A DNA stretch of 64,000 nucleotides from Chitinimonas viridis (lineage in GTDB: Bacteria; Pseudomonadota; Gammaproteobacteria; Burkholderiales; Chitinimonadaceae): assembly GCF_030409555.1 (NCBI RefSeq), contig NZ_JAUFPU010000008.1:484460-548459 (forward strand), written 5' to 3'. The notes beneath the pieces are model-generated. The model saw nothing but the letters and a program-made list of their open reading frames with translations. It was not told the origin of the DNA and did not search any database. Of this stretch, positions 1-7,570 are shown piece after piece (positions within the stretch are counted from its first letter, which is position 1; every line of letters starts with the position of its first letter). Position numbers and translations under genes: made by a program.

Positions 1-15
1 GCGTTCAGCAGGAAA

Positions 16-54
16 AAATCTGGTTTGATATGATGTTTGCCAGATTTAATCTGG
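16..54 (+). promoter_or_regulatory. Inverted repeat upstream of lrp, candidate Lrp autoregulatory site
   Basis: The 8-base arms AAATCTGG (16-23) and CCAGATTT (40-47) are exact inverted repeats, and a third AATCTGG follows at 48-54. This lies just before the lrp start codon at 65. Lrp-family regulators commonly bind such arrays and repress their own gene, so autoregulation is inferred from position and symmetry only. Confidence 0.45.
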
Positions 55-64
55 AATTGCCCTT

Positions 65-535
65 ATGCGCGAATTGGACCGTGTGGACCGCAAGATATTG
101 ACCCTGCTGCAGCAGGATGGGCGTATGGCGCTGACGGAGCTGGCCGAGAAGGTGGGCTTGTCCACCACGCCGACGTCGGAGCGGGTGAAGCGGCTGGAGC
201 GTGATGGCGTGATAGAGGGCTATTACGCTCGGGTCAATCCGCGCGCCGTGGCCTGCGCCCAACTGGTATTTGTGGAATTGCGGCTGGCGGCCAAGTCGGC
301 CGAGATATTCGACCAGTTTCGGCGCGAGGTGATGAAACTGCCCAATATCGTGGAATGCCACCTGGTATCCGGCGACTTCGACTATCTGGTCAAGGCACGT
401 ATTTCCGATATGTCGCAATACCGTACCTTGCTGGGCGATATCTTGCTCAATCTGCCCGGCGCAGTGGAATCACGTAGCTATGTCGTGATGGAAGAGGTCA
501 AGGAGACCTTGGTGCTGCCTGTACTGCCCAGCTAG
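65..535 (+). CDS. lrp: Lrp/AsnC family transcriptional regulator
   Basis: A 156-residue DNA-binding regulator. Residues 4-60 form the winged helix-turn-helix (LTELAEKVGLSTTPTSERVK) and residues about 65-145 the RAM/AsnC ligand-binding domain, with the strongly Lrp-like stretch ECHLVSGDFDYLVKARISDM and the end YVVMEEVKET. This resembles the global leucine-responsive Lrp more than AsnC or the shorter specialised members. It stands alone, with an inverted repeat directly upstream. The ATG at 65 fits the family start. The effector amino acid cannot be read from the sequence. Confidence 0.88.
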   Translation: MRELDRVDRKILTLLQQDGRMALTELAEKVGLSTTPTSERVKRLERDGVIEGYYARVNPRAVACAQLVFVELRLAAKSAEIFDQFRREVMKLPNIVECHLVSGDFDYLVKARISDMSQYRTLLGDILLNLPGAVESRSYVVMEEVKETLVLPVLPS

Positions 536-585
536 GGCATTGCTGCCCCTAGCCAGGATTGCTGCGAGGATCATTGTGGGCAGCC

Positions 586-1320
586 TTACTCCTTCAGGTA
601 TTTGTCGTAGATGGCCTGGAAGCGGCCACTCTCCTTCAACTGCTTGAGTCCGGCGTTGAAATCGTCACGTACCACGGCATCGCGGAATACCGGACGGTAG
701 TCCTGTGGATTGACTGTGGTGAAGCGATGCTCTTGTACGGGCTTGGGCAGAAAGCCTTCGGTTTTCTTCATCTGCAGGGTGAAGTAGCGGAAGATGCTCC
801 GGTCACTCAGCACGACGTCGTAGCGCCCTTTGTCCAGCGTCAGTACCTGGACTTTCTGGTCGTTCTGCTCGTAGTAGTTGCCTTCCTGCTTGACTGGATT
901 GAGCCAGTCGGGATAGCGATTGATGGCCCCCTGGAAGGAAATGACCGACAGACCCTTGAGGTCGCTGGGCTGGCGTAGATGCAGATTGCGTGACTTGAGC
1001 GTGATCAGCACGTTGTCGTAGATCACTGCCGGATCGCCATACTTTGCACCGTAGGGAGTCAGGTCTTCACCCAGATCGGTCATGGCGGCGTTGACGTGGC
1101 GATTCTTGAAGGCCACCGGAATGCGTGCAAAGGGGAAGTAGACTGGTTTGAGCACATGGCCGCGATAAGCCAATGCCTCGCCAATGACCTCCAACTCTAT
1201 GCCTGAATTGGTCTGTGGAAAGCAAAACGGCGGGATCTTCTCGCCGAAGGCCATGGTGACTTCCTTGGCATGGGCGGGTGAGAGCAGTATCAGCAGGAGG
1301 GTAAGTTGTTGTAGCTTCAT
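586..1320 (-). CDS. Periplasmic solute-binding protein, SBP_bac_3 type (orphan)
   Basis: A 244-residue exported protein of the amino-acid-binding family 3 fold. Residues 1-18 are a signal peptide (MKLQQLTLLLILLSPAHA). The mature part has the usual two-lobe pattern, with GIELEVIGEAL near the start and an LKQLKESGRFQAIYDKYL ending typical of the family. No ABC permease or ATPase lies nearby, so it may feed a distant transporter or be a stand-alone sensor or binding protein. The ligand is unknown. A second unlinked protein of the same class is at 44336-45118. Confidence 0.8.
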   Translation of the reverse strand: MKLQQLTLLLILLSPAHAKEVTMAFGEKIPPFCFPQTNSGIELEVIGEALAYRGHVLKPVYFPFARIPVAFKNRHVNAAMTDLGEDLTPYGAKYGDPAVIYDNVLITLKSRNLHLRQPSDLKGLSVISFQGAINRYPDWLNPVKQEGNYYEQNDQKVQVLTLDKGRYDVVLSDRSIFRYFTLQMKKTEGFLPKPVQEHRFTTVNPQDYRPVFRDAVVRDDFNAGLKQLKESGRFQAIYDKYLKE

Positions 1321-1421
1321 GATTATTTAATATATTGAAGTTGATAAGAAATCCACTGACGTGGTCTCAGCTGTTGCATTCGGGGCTGGCGATGCTGTTC
1401 CTGCATGGCCGCTGCGGCAAC

Positions 1422-2678
1422 TTACCGGCGTGGCGGCTTGGCGGGCTCTGTGTACCACTGCTCGGGCGGTGTCAGCACTGGCTGGCGCGCCCGGTCAAAG
1501 TAGTGAGGTGACATGATCTGTACCCCATGGCGATTGAAACTATCCTGCACGTTGGCATTCAGGGCTGACAGCACAAACGGCAGGCGCTCTGGCTTATCGG
1601 TATAGACGTTCAACTCGTAGCGCACATAGAAATCGTGCAGCTCGGTCTGCAGCACAAAGGGGGCGGGGTTCTGCAGAACCTCAGGCGTTTGCGCTGCGGC
1701 CTCCAGCAGAATGGCGTGCACCTGTCGCCAGGGGGTGTCATAGCCTATCGTTACCGCCGTGGTCACCAGCGCACCACGATCTGCGCCACCGGATGAGAGA
1801 TTGGTGACATGGCCTTGCAGTATCACGGAATTGGGCAGGGTGATCTCCTGATTCCGTATGGTGTAGAGTTTGGTGACCAGGAGGGAGTGGCTGACGACGA
1901 CACCTTGCACCTCGCCTATGCGTACCAGGTCGCCAGCCCGGTAGGCACGCATATAGGTAAGGATGACGCCGGCCACGATATTGGAGATTGCGCCAGTGGA
2001 GCCCAGGGAGAACAGGACGCCCAGAAACAGCGATACCCCCTTGAAGGCGTCTGAGCTGGAACCGGGGATATAGGGGTAGGCCACCATCAAGGCAAAGACG
2101 ATCAGCAGGAAGCTGGCGATCTTGCGGCTGGGATCGGCCCAGTCCGGATAGAAGCCCTCAATGCGCAGGCGTCCACGTTCTATCTCCAGGAATACATAGC
2201 GGATGACACGCAACAGATAGCGTGTGGCGATGACCAGTACCAGCAGGAAGAGCAGCTTGGGCAACTGCTCGGCCAGTGTCTGGCCCGCTGCTTTTAGCGG
2301 ATCGAGCATCCAGCCCAGCAGCTTGCCCGCCAAGGGGCGGGTGGCTTCGAAATAGCTGAGCGTCAGTTCCAGCGTCAGATAGAACAGGCTCAGCCACAGC
2401 AGGAGCTTGCAGAAACGCAGTAGGAAGACTTCCAGCCGCAGAAGTGGCTTGGCCTTGAGTACCCGGTGGGTACGCCGTTCCAGTTGTCGGGCGCTGAGCC
2501 GGCTGCGTTTCACTATCCAGGCTTGCAGCCTGCGCCATAGCCGGTTGAGTACGACACCCAGGATGACGGCGCCAAACAAGGTGAGTGCGGTGTAGACGGT
2601 GCTCAGCCAGACTGGGTGGAGGCCGGTATCAAACGCCAGGGCCAGGGGGCTGAGGACAAGCAGGAGTAGGGCGCGCAT
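1422..2678 (-). CDS. MscS-family mechanosensitive ion channel
   Basis: An inner-membrane channel of 418 residues that would open under membrane tension to release solutes during hypo-osmotic shock. Hydrophobic segments lie at about 1-16, 25-45, 85-108, 138-158 and 187-205. The pore-lining helix at 214-243 is rich in Gly and Ser (FSLGSTGAISNIVAGVIL) and is followed by the MscS beta domain (RAGDLVRIGEVQGVVV, then ITLPNSVILQGHVTNLS). The frame is open upstream to 3050, but that extension is antisense to pcaC. The start MRALLLL at 2678 is the sensible one and leaves about 70 bp to the divergent pcaC. The two extra N-terminal segments put it in a larger MscS subfamily (YbdG/YnaI-like size). Confidence 0.85.
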   Translation of the reverse strand: MRALLLLVLSPLALAFDTGLHPVWLSTVYTALTLFGAVILGVVLNRLWRRLQAWIVKRSRLSARQLERRTHRVLKAKPLLRLEVFLLRFCKLLLWLSLFYLTLELTLSYFEATRPLAGKLLGWMLDPLKAAGQTLAEQLPKLLFLLVLVIATRYLLRVIRYVFLEIERGRLRIEGFYPDWADPSRKIASFLLIVFALMVAYPYIPGSSSDAFKGVSLFLGVLFSLGSTGAISNIVAGVILTYMRAYRAGDLVRIGEVQGVVVSHSLLVTKLYTIRNQEITLPNSVILQGHVTNLSSGGADRGALVTTAVTIGYDTPWRQVHAILLEAAAQTPEVLQNPAPFVLQTELHDFYVRYELNVYTDKPERLPFVLSALNANVQDSFNRHGVQIMSPHYFDRARQPVLTPPEQWYTEPAKPPRR

Positions 2679-2748
2679 GGGCTTCGATGTTGGGAGGGCT
2701 GGCGCTATTATGGGAAGCCTTTCCGTTGCCGACAAATCGGGAGATCCA

Positions 2749-3126
2749 ATGAGTGAACAGTTTGACCGTGGCCTGAAGGTGAGGCGCGAGGTAATGGGGG
2801 ATGCTTTTGTCGATAAGGCCTTTGCCGATGCAGATGCCTTTACCCTGCCATTGCAGGAGTTTGTGACCGAGCATGCCTGGGGTACGGTATGGAATCGCGC
2901 GGGGCTGGATCGCAAGACCCGCAGCTTTATTACCCTGGCCATGTTGGCTGCGCTGGGCCGTAGCCAAGAGTTGAAAGGCCATGTGCGGGGTGCGCTGAAT
3001 AATGGCGCCACGGTTGAGGAAATACGCGAAGTGCTGTTGCATTCGGCCATCTATGCGGGCGTGCCGCTATGTGTTGATGCCATGCGTGCGGCGGGCGAGG
3101 TGGTGCGGGAGGTAGCAGGTGACTGA
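2749..3126 (+). CDS. pcaC: 4-carboxymuconolactone decarboxylase (PcaC-like)
   Basis: A 125-residue protein matching the full length of PcaC, which decarboxylates 4-carboxymuconolactone to 3-oxoadipate enol-lactone in the protocatechuate branch of the beta-ketoadipate pathway. PcaC-specific stretches are LKVRREVMGDAFVDKAF, HAWGTVWNRAGLDRKTRS and ALNNGATVEEIREVLLH; the histidine and glutamate of the last block belong to the active site of the family. The ATG at 2749 was chosen over a longer upstream extension because it matches the family N terminus. No other pca genes are near. The last 8 bp overlap the cyclase gene, so the two are probably co-transcribed. Confidence 0.85.
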   Translation: MSEQFDRGLKVRREVMGDAFVDKAFADADAFTLPLQEFVTEHAWGTVWNRAGLDRKTRSFITLAMLAALGRSQELKGHVRGALNNGATVEEIREVLLHSAIYAGVPLCVDAMRAAGEVVREVAGD

Positions 3127-3703
3127 TGCCGACGCACTCAGCAGCATGCTGGCGCAGCGACGGCAGCCCGGCGCTGACAAGGCGGCAATAGAGCAGGCCA
3201 TCTTTCAGCGCTTTGGTTGCCAGCGGGCGGTAATGTTCACCGACCTGGTGGGGTTCTCGCGCATGGTGGAGGCGTTCGGGATTGTCCACTTCCTGCAGGT
3301 GATACAGGAGTCGGAGGCTTTGTTCCTGCCCTTGCTGCAGCAGCATCAGGGGGTGTGCCTGAAGCGTGAGGGGGATTCGCTGCTGGTGCTGTTTGAGCAG
3401 GCAGCAGACGCCCTGCATTGTGCCCTTGACCTGCAGGCCGCCTGCACGGCCGCCAATGCCGGACGGGTGGCCGAGGAGCGGATAGAGGTTTGCATAGGCC
3501 TGGGCTACGGCCCGGTGTTGCTGATCGATGACAAAGAGGTCTGGGGCGCGGAGGTCAATGCGGCTTCCAAGCTAGGCGAGGAAATGGCCAAAGGAGGCGA
3601 GATACTAGCGACCGATGGCTTCCGGCTGGCACAGCCCGAGGCGGCCTATGCCGACCATGGGTACCTGTTCGGTAGCCGGCCGGTGTATCGCCTGCTGGGC
3701 TGA
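3119..3703 (+). CDS. Class III nucleotidyl cyclase domain protein
   Basis: A 194-residue single-domain protein with an adenylate/guanylate cyclase fold and no visible membrane or sensor domain. The metal-binding aspartates are D42 in FTDLVGFS and D86 in LKREGDSLLVLF. K82 fits the adenine-selecting lysine. N147 of the NxxxR motif is present, but the transition-state arginine is replaced by K151 (VNAASKLG), and the second substrate-selecting position is E140. Activity may therefore be low or altered. GTG start; it overlaps pcaC by 8 bp. A cAMP-binding-type protein is encoded at 46058, but no functional link is shown. Confidence 0.75.
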   Translation: MTDADALSSMLAQRRQPGADKAAIEQAIFQRFGCQRAVMFTDLVGFSRMVEAFGIVHFLQVIQESEALFLPLLQQHQGVCLKREGDSLLVLFEQAADALHCALDLQAACTAANAGRVAEERIEVCIGLGYGPVLLIDDKEVWGAEVNAASKLGEEMAKGGEILATDGFRLAQPEAAYADHGYLFGSRPVYRLLG

Positions 3704-3753
3704 CAGCAAGAATCGGGTGGGCGGGTGAGGGTTCCCCTGCCTAGGATGCCGCC

Positions 3754-4647
3754 ATGGATACCGCTACCTACTCCCACGATGATCTGCCAGCACGCGCCGA
3801 GGCCTATGTGACAGTGGCTGCGGCCTTGGACTGGCTGCGCACCCATGCCGACGAACAACCCGAGCTGGCAGAGCTGGCCCGCCATGTGGGCTTGTCCGAA
3901 TCGCATCTGCAGCGCCTGTTTGCACGTTGGGCTGGTCTCAGCCCCAAGCGTTTTCTGCAGCACCTGACGGGCGAAAAGGCCCGGGCGGCGTTGCTGGCGG
4001 GTGAGGATGTGATGGGCGCCAGCCTCTCGGCGGGGCTCTCCGGCCCTGGGCGTTTGCATGATCTGATGCTGAGTTTTCAGGCGGCGACACCCGGTGAGAT
4101 CAAACTGGGTGGCGCGGGCTGGGTGTTGACCTGGGGGCTGGCAGCGACGCCCTTTGGTTTGGCCCTGCTGGCGCAGGGACCGCGTGGGGTGGTCAAGCTG
4201 GCCTTTGTGGACGATGGCCATGCGCAGGCATGGGCTGAGTTGCAACGCGATTGGCCGGCGGCACGCCTGCAGCGCGATGACCAGATGATGCAGTTGCTGG
4301 CTGAGCGCGTGTTTGGCGGTTTTCAGCGATTGGAGCCGGTGCACCTTTTTGTCAAAGGTACGCAGTTTCAGCTCAAGGTCTGGCAGGCGCTGCTGCAGGT
4401 ACCCGAGGGGCGGTTGACCACTTATGGCGAGCTGGCGCGGCGGATAGACCAGCCTGGGGCGGCCAGGGCCGTGGGCAGCGCGGTGGGGGCCAATCCCATT
4501 GCTTTGCTGATACCCTGCCACAGGGTCATACGGGGCGATGGTGGCCTGGGTGGCTATCACTGGGGCGAAACCCGCAAGCGGGCCCTCATCGGCCTGGAGC
4601 TTCAACATCGGCAGGACCTAGCCAGCGTCGAGGTAGTGCGTGGGTAG
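3754..4647 (+). CDS. AraC-type HTH fused to methylated-DNA-protein cysteine methyltransferase (Ada-like)
   Basis: A 297-residue fusion. Residues 25-115 are an AraC helix-turn-helix (ELARHVGLSESHLQRLFARW), and residues about 125-290 an O6-alkylguanine-DNA alkyltransferase with acceptor Cys255 in PCHRV, the EGRLTTYGELAR helix and the asparagine hinge VGANP. It repairs O6-alkylguanine by suicidal transfer to the cysteine. Compared with E. coli Ada it lacks the N-terminal zinc phosphotriester-methyl-sensing domain, so it cannot be switched on in the Ada way, yet it keeps a DNA-binding module. The stop overlaps the next start by 8 bp, suggesting translational coupling to the exporter. Confidence 0.85.
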   Translation: MDTATYSHDDLPARAEAYVTVAAALDWLRTHADEQPELAELARHVGLSESHLQRLFARWAGLSPKRFLQHLTGEKARAALLAGEDVMGASLSAGLSGPGRLHDLMLSFQAATPGEIKLGGAGWVLTWGLAATPFGLALLAQGPRGVVKLAFVDDGHAQAWAELQRDWPAARLQRDDQMMQLLAERVFGGFQRLEPVHLFVKGTQFQLKVWQALLQVPEGRLTTYGELARRIDQPGAARAVGSAVGANPIALLIPCHRVIRGDGGLGGYHWGETRKRALIGLELQHRQDLASVEVVRG

Positions 4648-5530
4648 GCGGGATCTGGCTGAGCTGGTATTGCTGGCCGCACTCTGGGGTGCGTCCTTCC
4701 TGTTCATGCGGGTGGCGGCACCTGTGTTTGGGCCTTTGGTACTGGTCCTGGTTCGTGTGGGGCTGGCCACGCTATGCCTGCTGCCCCTGGTATGTTGGCG
4801 CGGCGAGTTGCGTGCCCTGATAACTCATTGGCGCCCCTTGGCAGTGGTGGGATTACTCAATTCTGCCCTGCCTTTCAGCCTGTTTGCCTGGGCGGCGCTC
4901 TCGCTTTCGGCTGGGTTTACTGCGGTGCTCAATGCCACCACTCCTTTATGGGGTGCGGTAGTGGCGTGGCTGTGGCTGGCGACGCAACTGCCGCGTGGCA
5001 AGGTACTGGGCCTGGCATTGGGTTTTCTTGGGGTAGTGGTGCTGGTCTGGGGCAAGATCAGCTTCAAGCCTGGCGGTGATGGCTGGGCGGTGCTGGCGGC
5101 CATGCTGGCACCTGTCGCCTATGGGATCGCCGCCAACTACACCAAGCAAAAACTGGCCATGGCCTCGCCCCTGGTGGTGGCTACTGGTAGCCAGCTTGCT
5201 GCGACCTTGATGCTCTTGCCGCTGGCTGTACCGCTATGGCCTGAGCACCCTATCAGCCTGAATGCCTGGCTTGCTGCCATCGCCTTGGCGGTGGTCTGCA
5301 CTGCATTGGCTTTTCTGCTGTTCTTCCGGCTTATTGCAAAGGTTGGGCCGGGCAAGGCGATTGCAGTGACCTTCCTGATTCCGCTGTTTGCCATTGTCTG
5401 GGGCGGGATATTCCTGGGCGAAACACTGACTGCAGCTATGGCGGCGGGCGGCGGCATCATCCTGCTGGGCATTGCGCTGGCATTGGGCCTGTGGTCACCG
5501 CGCTGGCTGGTACCGGCCAAGATGGACTAG
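4640..5530 (+). CDS. EamA/DMT-family transporter
   Basis: A 296-residue integral membrane protein with about ten hydrophobic helices in two EamA repeats (roughly 5-135 and 150-285). Each repeat carries the conserved pattern of a small-residue-rich helix, such as ALWGASFLFMRVAAPVFGP at the start and GETLTAAMAAGGGIILLGI near the end. Members export amino acids, metabolites or drugs; the substrate cannot be assigned. GTG start inside the end of the Ada-like gene, hence the same transcript. The 3' end overlaps the convergent regulator gene by 4 bp. Confidence 0.85.
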   Translation: MGRRDLAELVLLAALWGASFLFMRVAAPVFGPLVLVLVRVGLATLCLLPLVCWRGELRALITHWRPLAVVGLLNSALPFSLFAWAALSLSAGFTAVLNATTPLWGAVVAWLWLATQLPRGKVLGLALGFLGVVVLVWGKISFKPGGDGWAVLAAMLAPVAYGIAANYTKQKLAMASPLVVATGSQLAATLMLLPLAVPLWPEHPISLNAWLAAIALAVVCTALAFLLFFRLIAKVGPGKAIAVTFLIPLFAIVWGGIFLGETLTAAMAAGGGIILLGIALALGLWSPRWLVPAKMD

Positions 5531-6504
5531 TGCGTCTCGGCGGGGCGCCGCAGCGGGGTAGTCCGCTGTTTTTGCCATACCCGCCGCAGATCGCGGGCCG
5601 AGCCAAAGCCGCCGGCTTCGGCGATACGCTCCAGCGACCAGTCACGTAGCGTCAACAGGGGTTCGATCTGTGCAAGCTGTATCTGCTGGTAATAATCCAG
5701 CGGGCTGACGCCCGCATGCTGCCGGAACAGCCGTGCCAGGTGGCGCGGGCTGACGCAGGCGACGCTGGCCATGGCCTCCAGCGGCCAGTGCCTGGCTGGC
5801 TCGGCGCTGATGGCGTCTTGTACGCGGTGGACTGCCGGATGCAGGTGGTTGCGGTAAGCCAGGAACGGCGAATGCTGCGGCGTGGCGCTGTCGCGTCGTA
5901 GCCAGACGACCATCTCGCGGGCCACTGCCAGCGCCAGTTGCGGGCCGCATTGCCGCGCGATCAACTCCAGTGCCAGGTCTATGCCGGTAGTGATGCCGGC
6001 CGAGCTGGCGACTTCGCCGTCTAGCACAAACACCCGGTCATTCTCCACGCGGGCGTTGGGCGCGATCTGCTGCAGTTTCTCCACCAGGGTATGGTGGGTG
6101 GTACAGCGGCGATGATCCAGCAAACCGGCGGCACCCGCCAGCAGGGCTGCCGAACAGATGGTGATCAGTTGACCATGTGGCCAGGGCTGCCCGGCGGGGC
6201 ATAGCTGCTGCAGCCAGGCCACGGTTTGCCGGGCTGCAGCGGCCGATTGTGCTGCCATGGCACCTGCCAGGCCGGGGATGATGACCCAGCCCTGGGGTGG
6301 CAGCTGGCCGGGCAGCGCCTCGACACCATCCAGCGCCATCCCCAGCGAGCTTTGCGGCATGGCATCTGGCCCGCAATAGTGCAGCTCGAACCGACCACCA
6401 TGTTGATTGGCAATGCGTAGCGCTTCGGCTGGTCCGGCGAAGTCCAACAACAGAAAGCCGGGCAGCAGGATGAAATGAACCGGGATGGTGGGGGGCTGGG
6501 TCAT
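5527..6504 (-). CDS. GlxA-family AraC transcriptional regulator (DJ-1/PfpI-like plus HTH)
   Basis: A 325-residue regulator. Residues about 5-185 are a class-I glutamine-amidotransferase-like DJ-1/PfpI domain (LPGFLLLDFAGPAEALRIAN, with the nucleophile-elbow-like ITICSAALLAGAAGLL), and residues about 215-315 the AraC HTH (MASVACVSPRHLARLFRQHA, GFGSARDLRRVWQKQ). This architecture is that of GlxA/CdhR-type regulators of amine, carnitine or arginine metabolism. It is convergent with the EamA gene and probably shares no operon with it. The effector is unknown. Confidence 0.85.
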   Translation of the reverse strand: MTQPPTIPVHFILLPGFLLLDFAGPAEALRIANQHGGRFELHYCGPDAMPQSSLGMALDGVEALPGQLPPQGWVIIPGLAGAMAAQSAAAARQTVAWLQQLCPAGQPWPHGQLITICSAALLAGAAGLLDHRRCTTHHTLVEKLQQIAPNARVENDRVFVLDGEVASSAGITTGIDLALELIARQCGPQLALAVAREMVVWLRRDSATPQHSPFLAYRNHLHPAVHRVQDAISAEPARHWPLEAMASVACVSPRHLARLFRQHAGVSPLDYYQQIQLAQIEPLLTLRDWSLERIAEAGGFGSARDLRRVWQKQRTTPLRRPAETH

Positions 6505-6513
6505 CTGCTCATG

Positions 6514-6747
6514 CTAGTTACGGGGTTTATGGATACGTTCCGTGCTGGCGGGATACTTGATCAGCTTTTCAGCTGGCCGGCGCGGACGTTGCAACAATTC
6601 TCCGCCACAGTTGGGACAGACACCAGCCAGCCTTGCCTGGGCACAGTCGCGGCAGTAGGTGCATTCAAAGGAACAGATAAAGGCGTCAGGGCTGTCGGGT
6701 GGCAGATCCTTGTCGCAGCATTCACAGCTGGGGCGCAGGGCAAGCAT
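6514..6747 (-). CDS. DUF1272 zinc-ribbon-like small protein
   Basis: A 77-residue cysteine-rich protein with three Cys clusters, CECCDKDLPP near the start, CSFECTYCRDC in the middle and CPNCGG after it, a pattern recognisable as DUF1272. The spacing implies two metal-binding knuckles. The function is not known for the family; related genes often sit beside acetyltransferases or hydrolases. It lies between the GlxA-type regulator and the isochorismatase-like gene on the same strand with short gaps, so the three may form one transcript. Confidence 0.8.
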   Translation of the reverse strand: MLALRPSCECCDKDLPPDSPDAFICSFECTYCRDCAQARLAGVCPNCGGELLQRPRRPAEKLIKYPASTERIHKPRN

Positions 6748-6762
6748 GGTGTGATCCTTCGC

Positions 6763-7320
6763 TCAGGCTGTCAGCGGCAACTGATCCAGGACAGCAGCAA
6801 CGCTGCGCACGGTGGCAAAGCGGCCTGCCAGTACCAGTTCGGTGCGTTCCTTGATTTCGGCAGGACTATAGAGGCGGTCATTGGCATGGCGCATGGGGAA
6901 GGTCATCGTCGCTTCGGTCACATAATCCACGGTGTAGCCCATGTCTGAGGCGTTGCGTGTGGTGGTTTCACAGCATTGCTCGGTGCGTATGCCGGAGATG
7001 ATCAGGTGGTGTATGCCCTGCGCCTTGAGCCATGCGTCGAGGTCGGTGCCGACCATGGCACTGTGGACATGCTTGACGACGGTGTGGTCCGCCTGCGGAT
7101 CGCTTCCTGCCAATGGCGTGATATGGCCGGAATCCTGAGCAAAGGCGGGATTGCCGTCGATATCGACATGAAAGACACGGACAATGGGTAGACCGGCTTC
7201 GCGGCAGCCGGCGATCAGTTTGTTCTGTTGGAGCAGATACGCATCCAGGTCGTCGGCTTGCCAGTAGGTGGTATGGCGGAACGATTCTTGGACATCGATG
7301 ACTAGCAGGGCGGCGGACAT
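6763..7320 (-). CDS. Isochorismatase-like cysteine hydrolase
   Basis: A 185-residue alpha/beta hydrolase of the isochorismatase/nicotinamidase superfamily. The catalytic triad is visible: Asp9 in LLVIDVQESF, a lysine in DHTVVKHVHSAM and the nucleophilic cysteine in SGIRTEQCCETTTR, preceded by the cis-peptide region. Substrates in the family include nicotinamide, isochorismate, N-carbamoyl compounds and maleamate; nothing here selects among them. It is the first gene of the minus-strand group with the DUF1272 and GlxA-type genes. Confidence 0.82.
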   Translation of the reverse strand: MSAALLVIDVQESFRHTTYWQADDLDAYLLQQNKLIAGCREAGLPIVRVFHVDIDGNPAFAQDSGHITPLAGSDPQADHTVVKHVHSAMVGTDLDAWLKAQGIHHLIISGIRTEQCCETTTRNASDMGYTVDYVTEATMTFPMRHANDRLYSPAEIKERTELVLAGRFATVRSVAAVLDQLPLTA

Positions 7321-7443
7321 ATCAGGACTCCAGCGGGTTGGGATGTCGCTACTTTAAGCAACATCCACTCAAGCCACAGTGCCGAAACCCGACCAGAATA
7401 GGACAGATATGGACAAGCTACATGGACGCTCCTGAACAGGTTC

Positions 7444-7570
7444 TTAGAGCGGCGAACAAAAACTAGCGTAGCGGTTCTGGCTAGGCGTGCGAGCGCTGGC
7501 GCTCGCAGCAGACAGTACGTGGGTACGGCAAGCTCGCACAACAACGCCAGAAGGGTCTTGTTAGCAACTC
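7444..7570 (-). repeat. Dispersed palindromic element, copy 1 (MITE-like, abuts a stop codon)
   Basis: Read on the minus strand it begins immediately after the stop codon of the gene at 7571 and runs about 127 bp. It shares long blocks with copy 2 (35626-35765): CCCTTCTGGCGT, GTGCGAGCTTGCCGTA, CCACGTACTGTC and CCTAGCCAGAACCGCTACGC. Its ends are imperfect inverted repeats (GAGTTGCTAACAAGACCC against GAGCGGCGAACAAAAAC), and inner blocks TTCTGGC/GCCAGAA and TGCGAGC/GCTCGCA pair as well, so the whole unit can fold into one long hairpin. No open frame is seen. Confidence 0.8.

Noticed and set aside
2679..3050. N-terminal extension of the MscS protein to 3050
   Set aside because: It would be wholly antisense to pcaC, and MRALLLL at 2678 gives a proper membrane-protein start.
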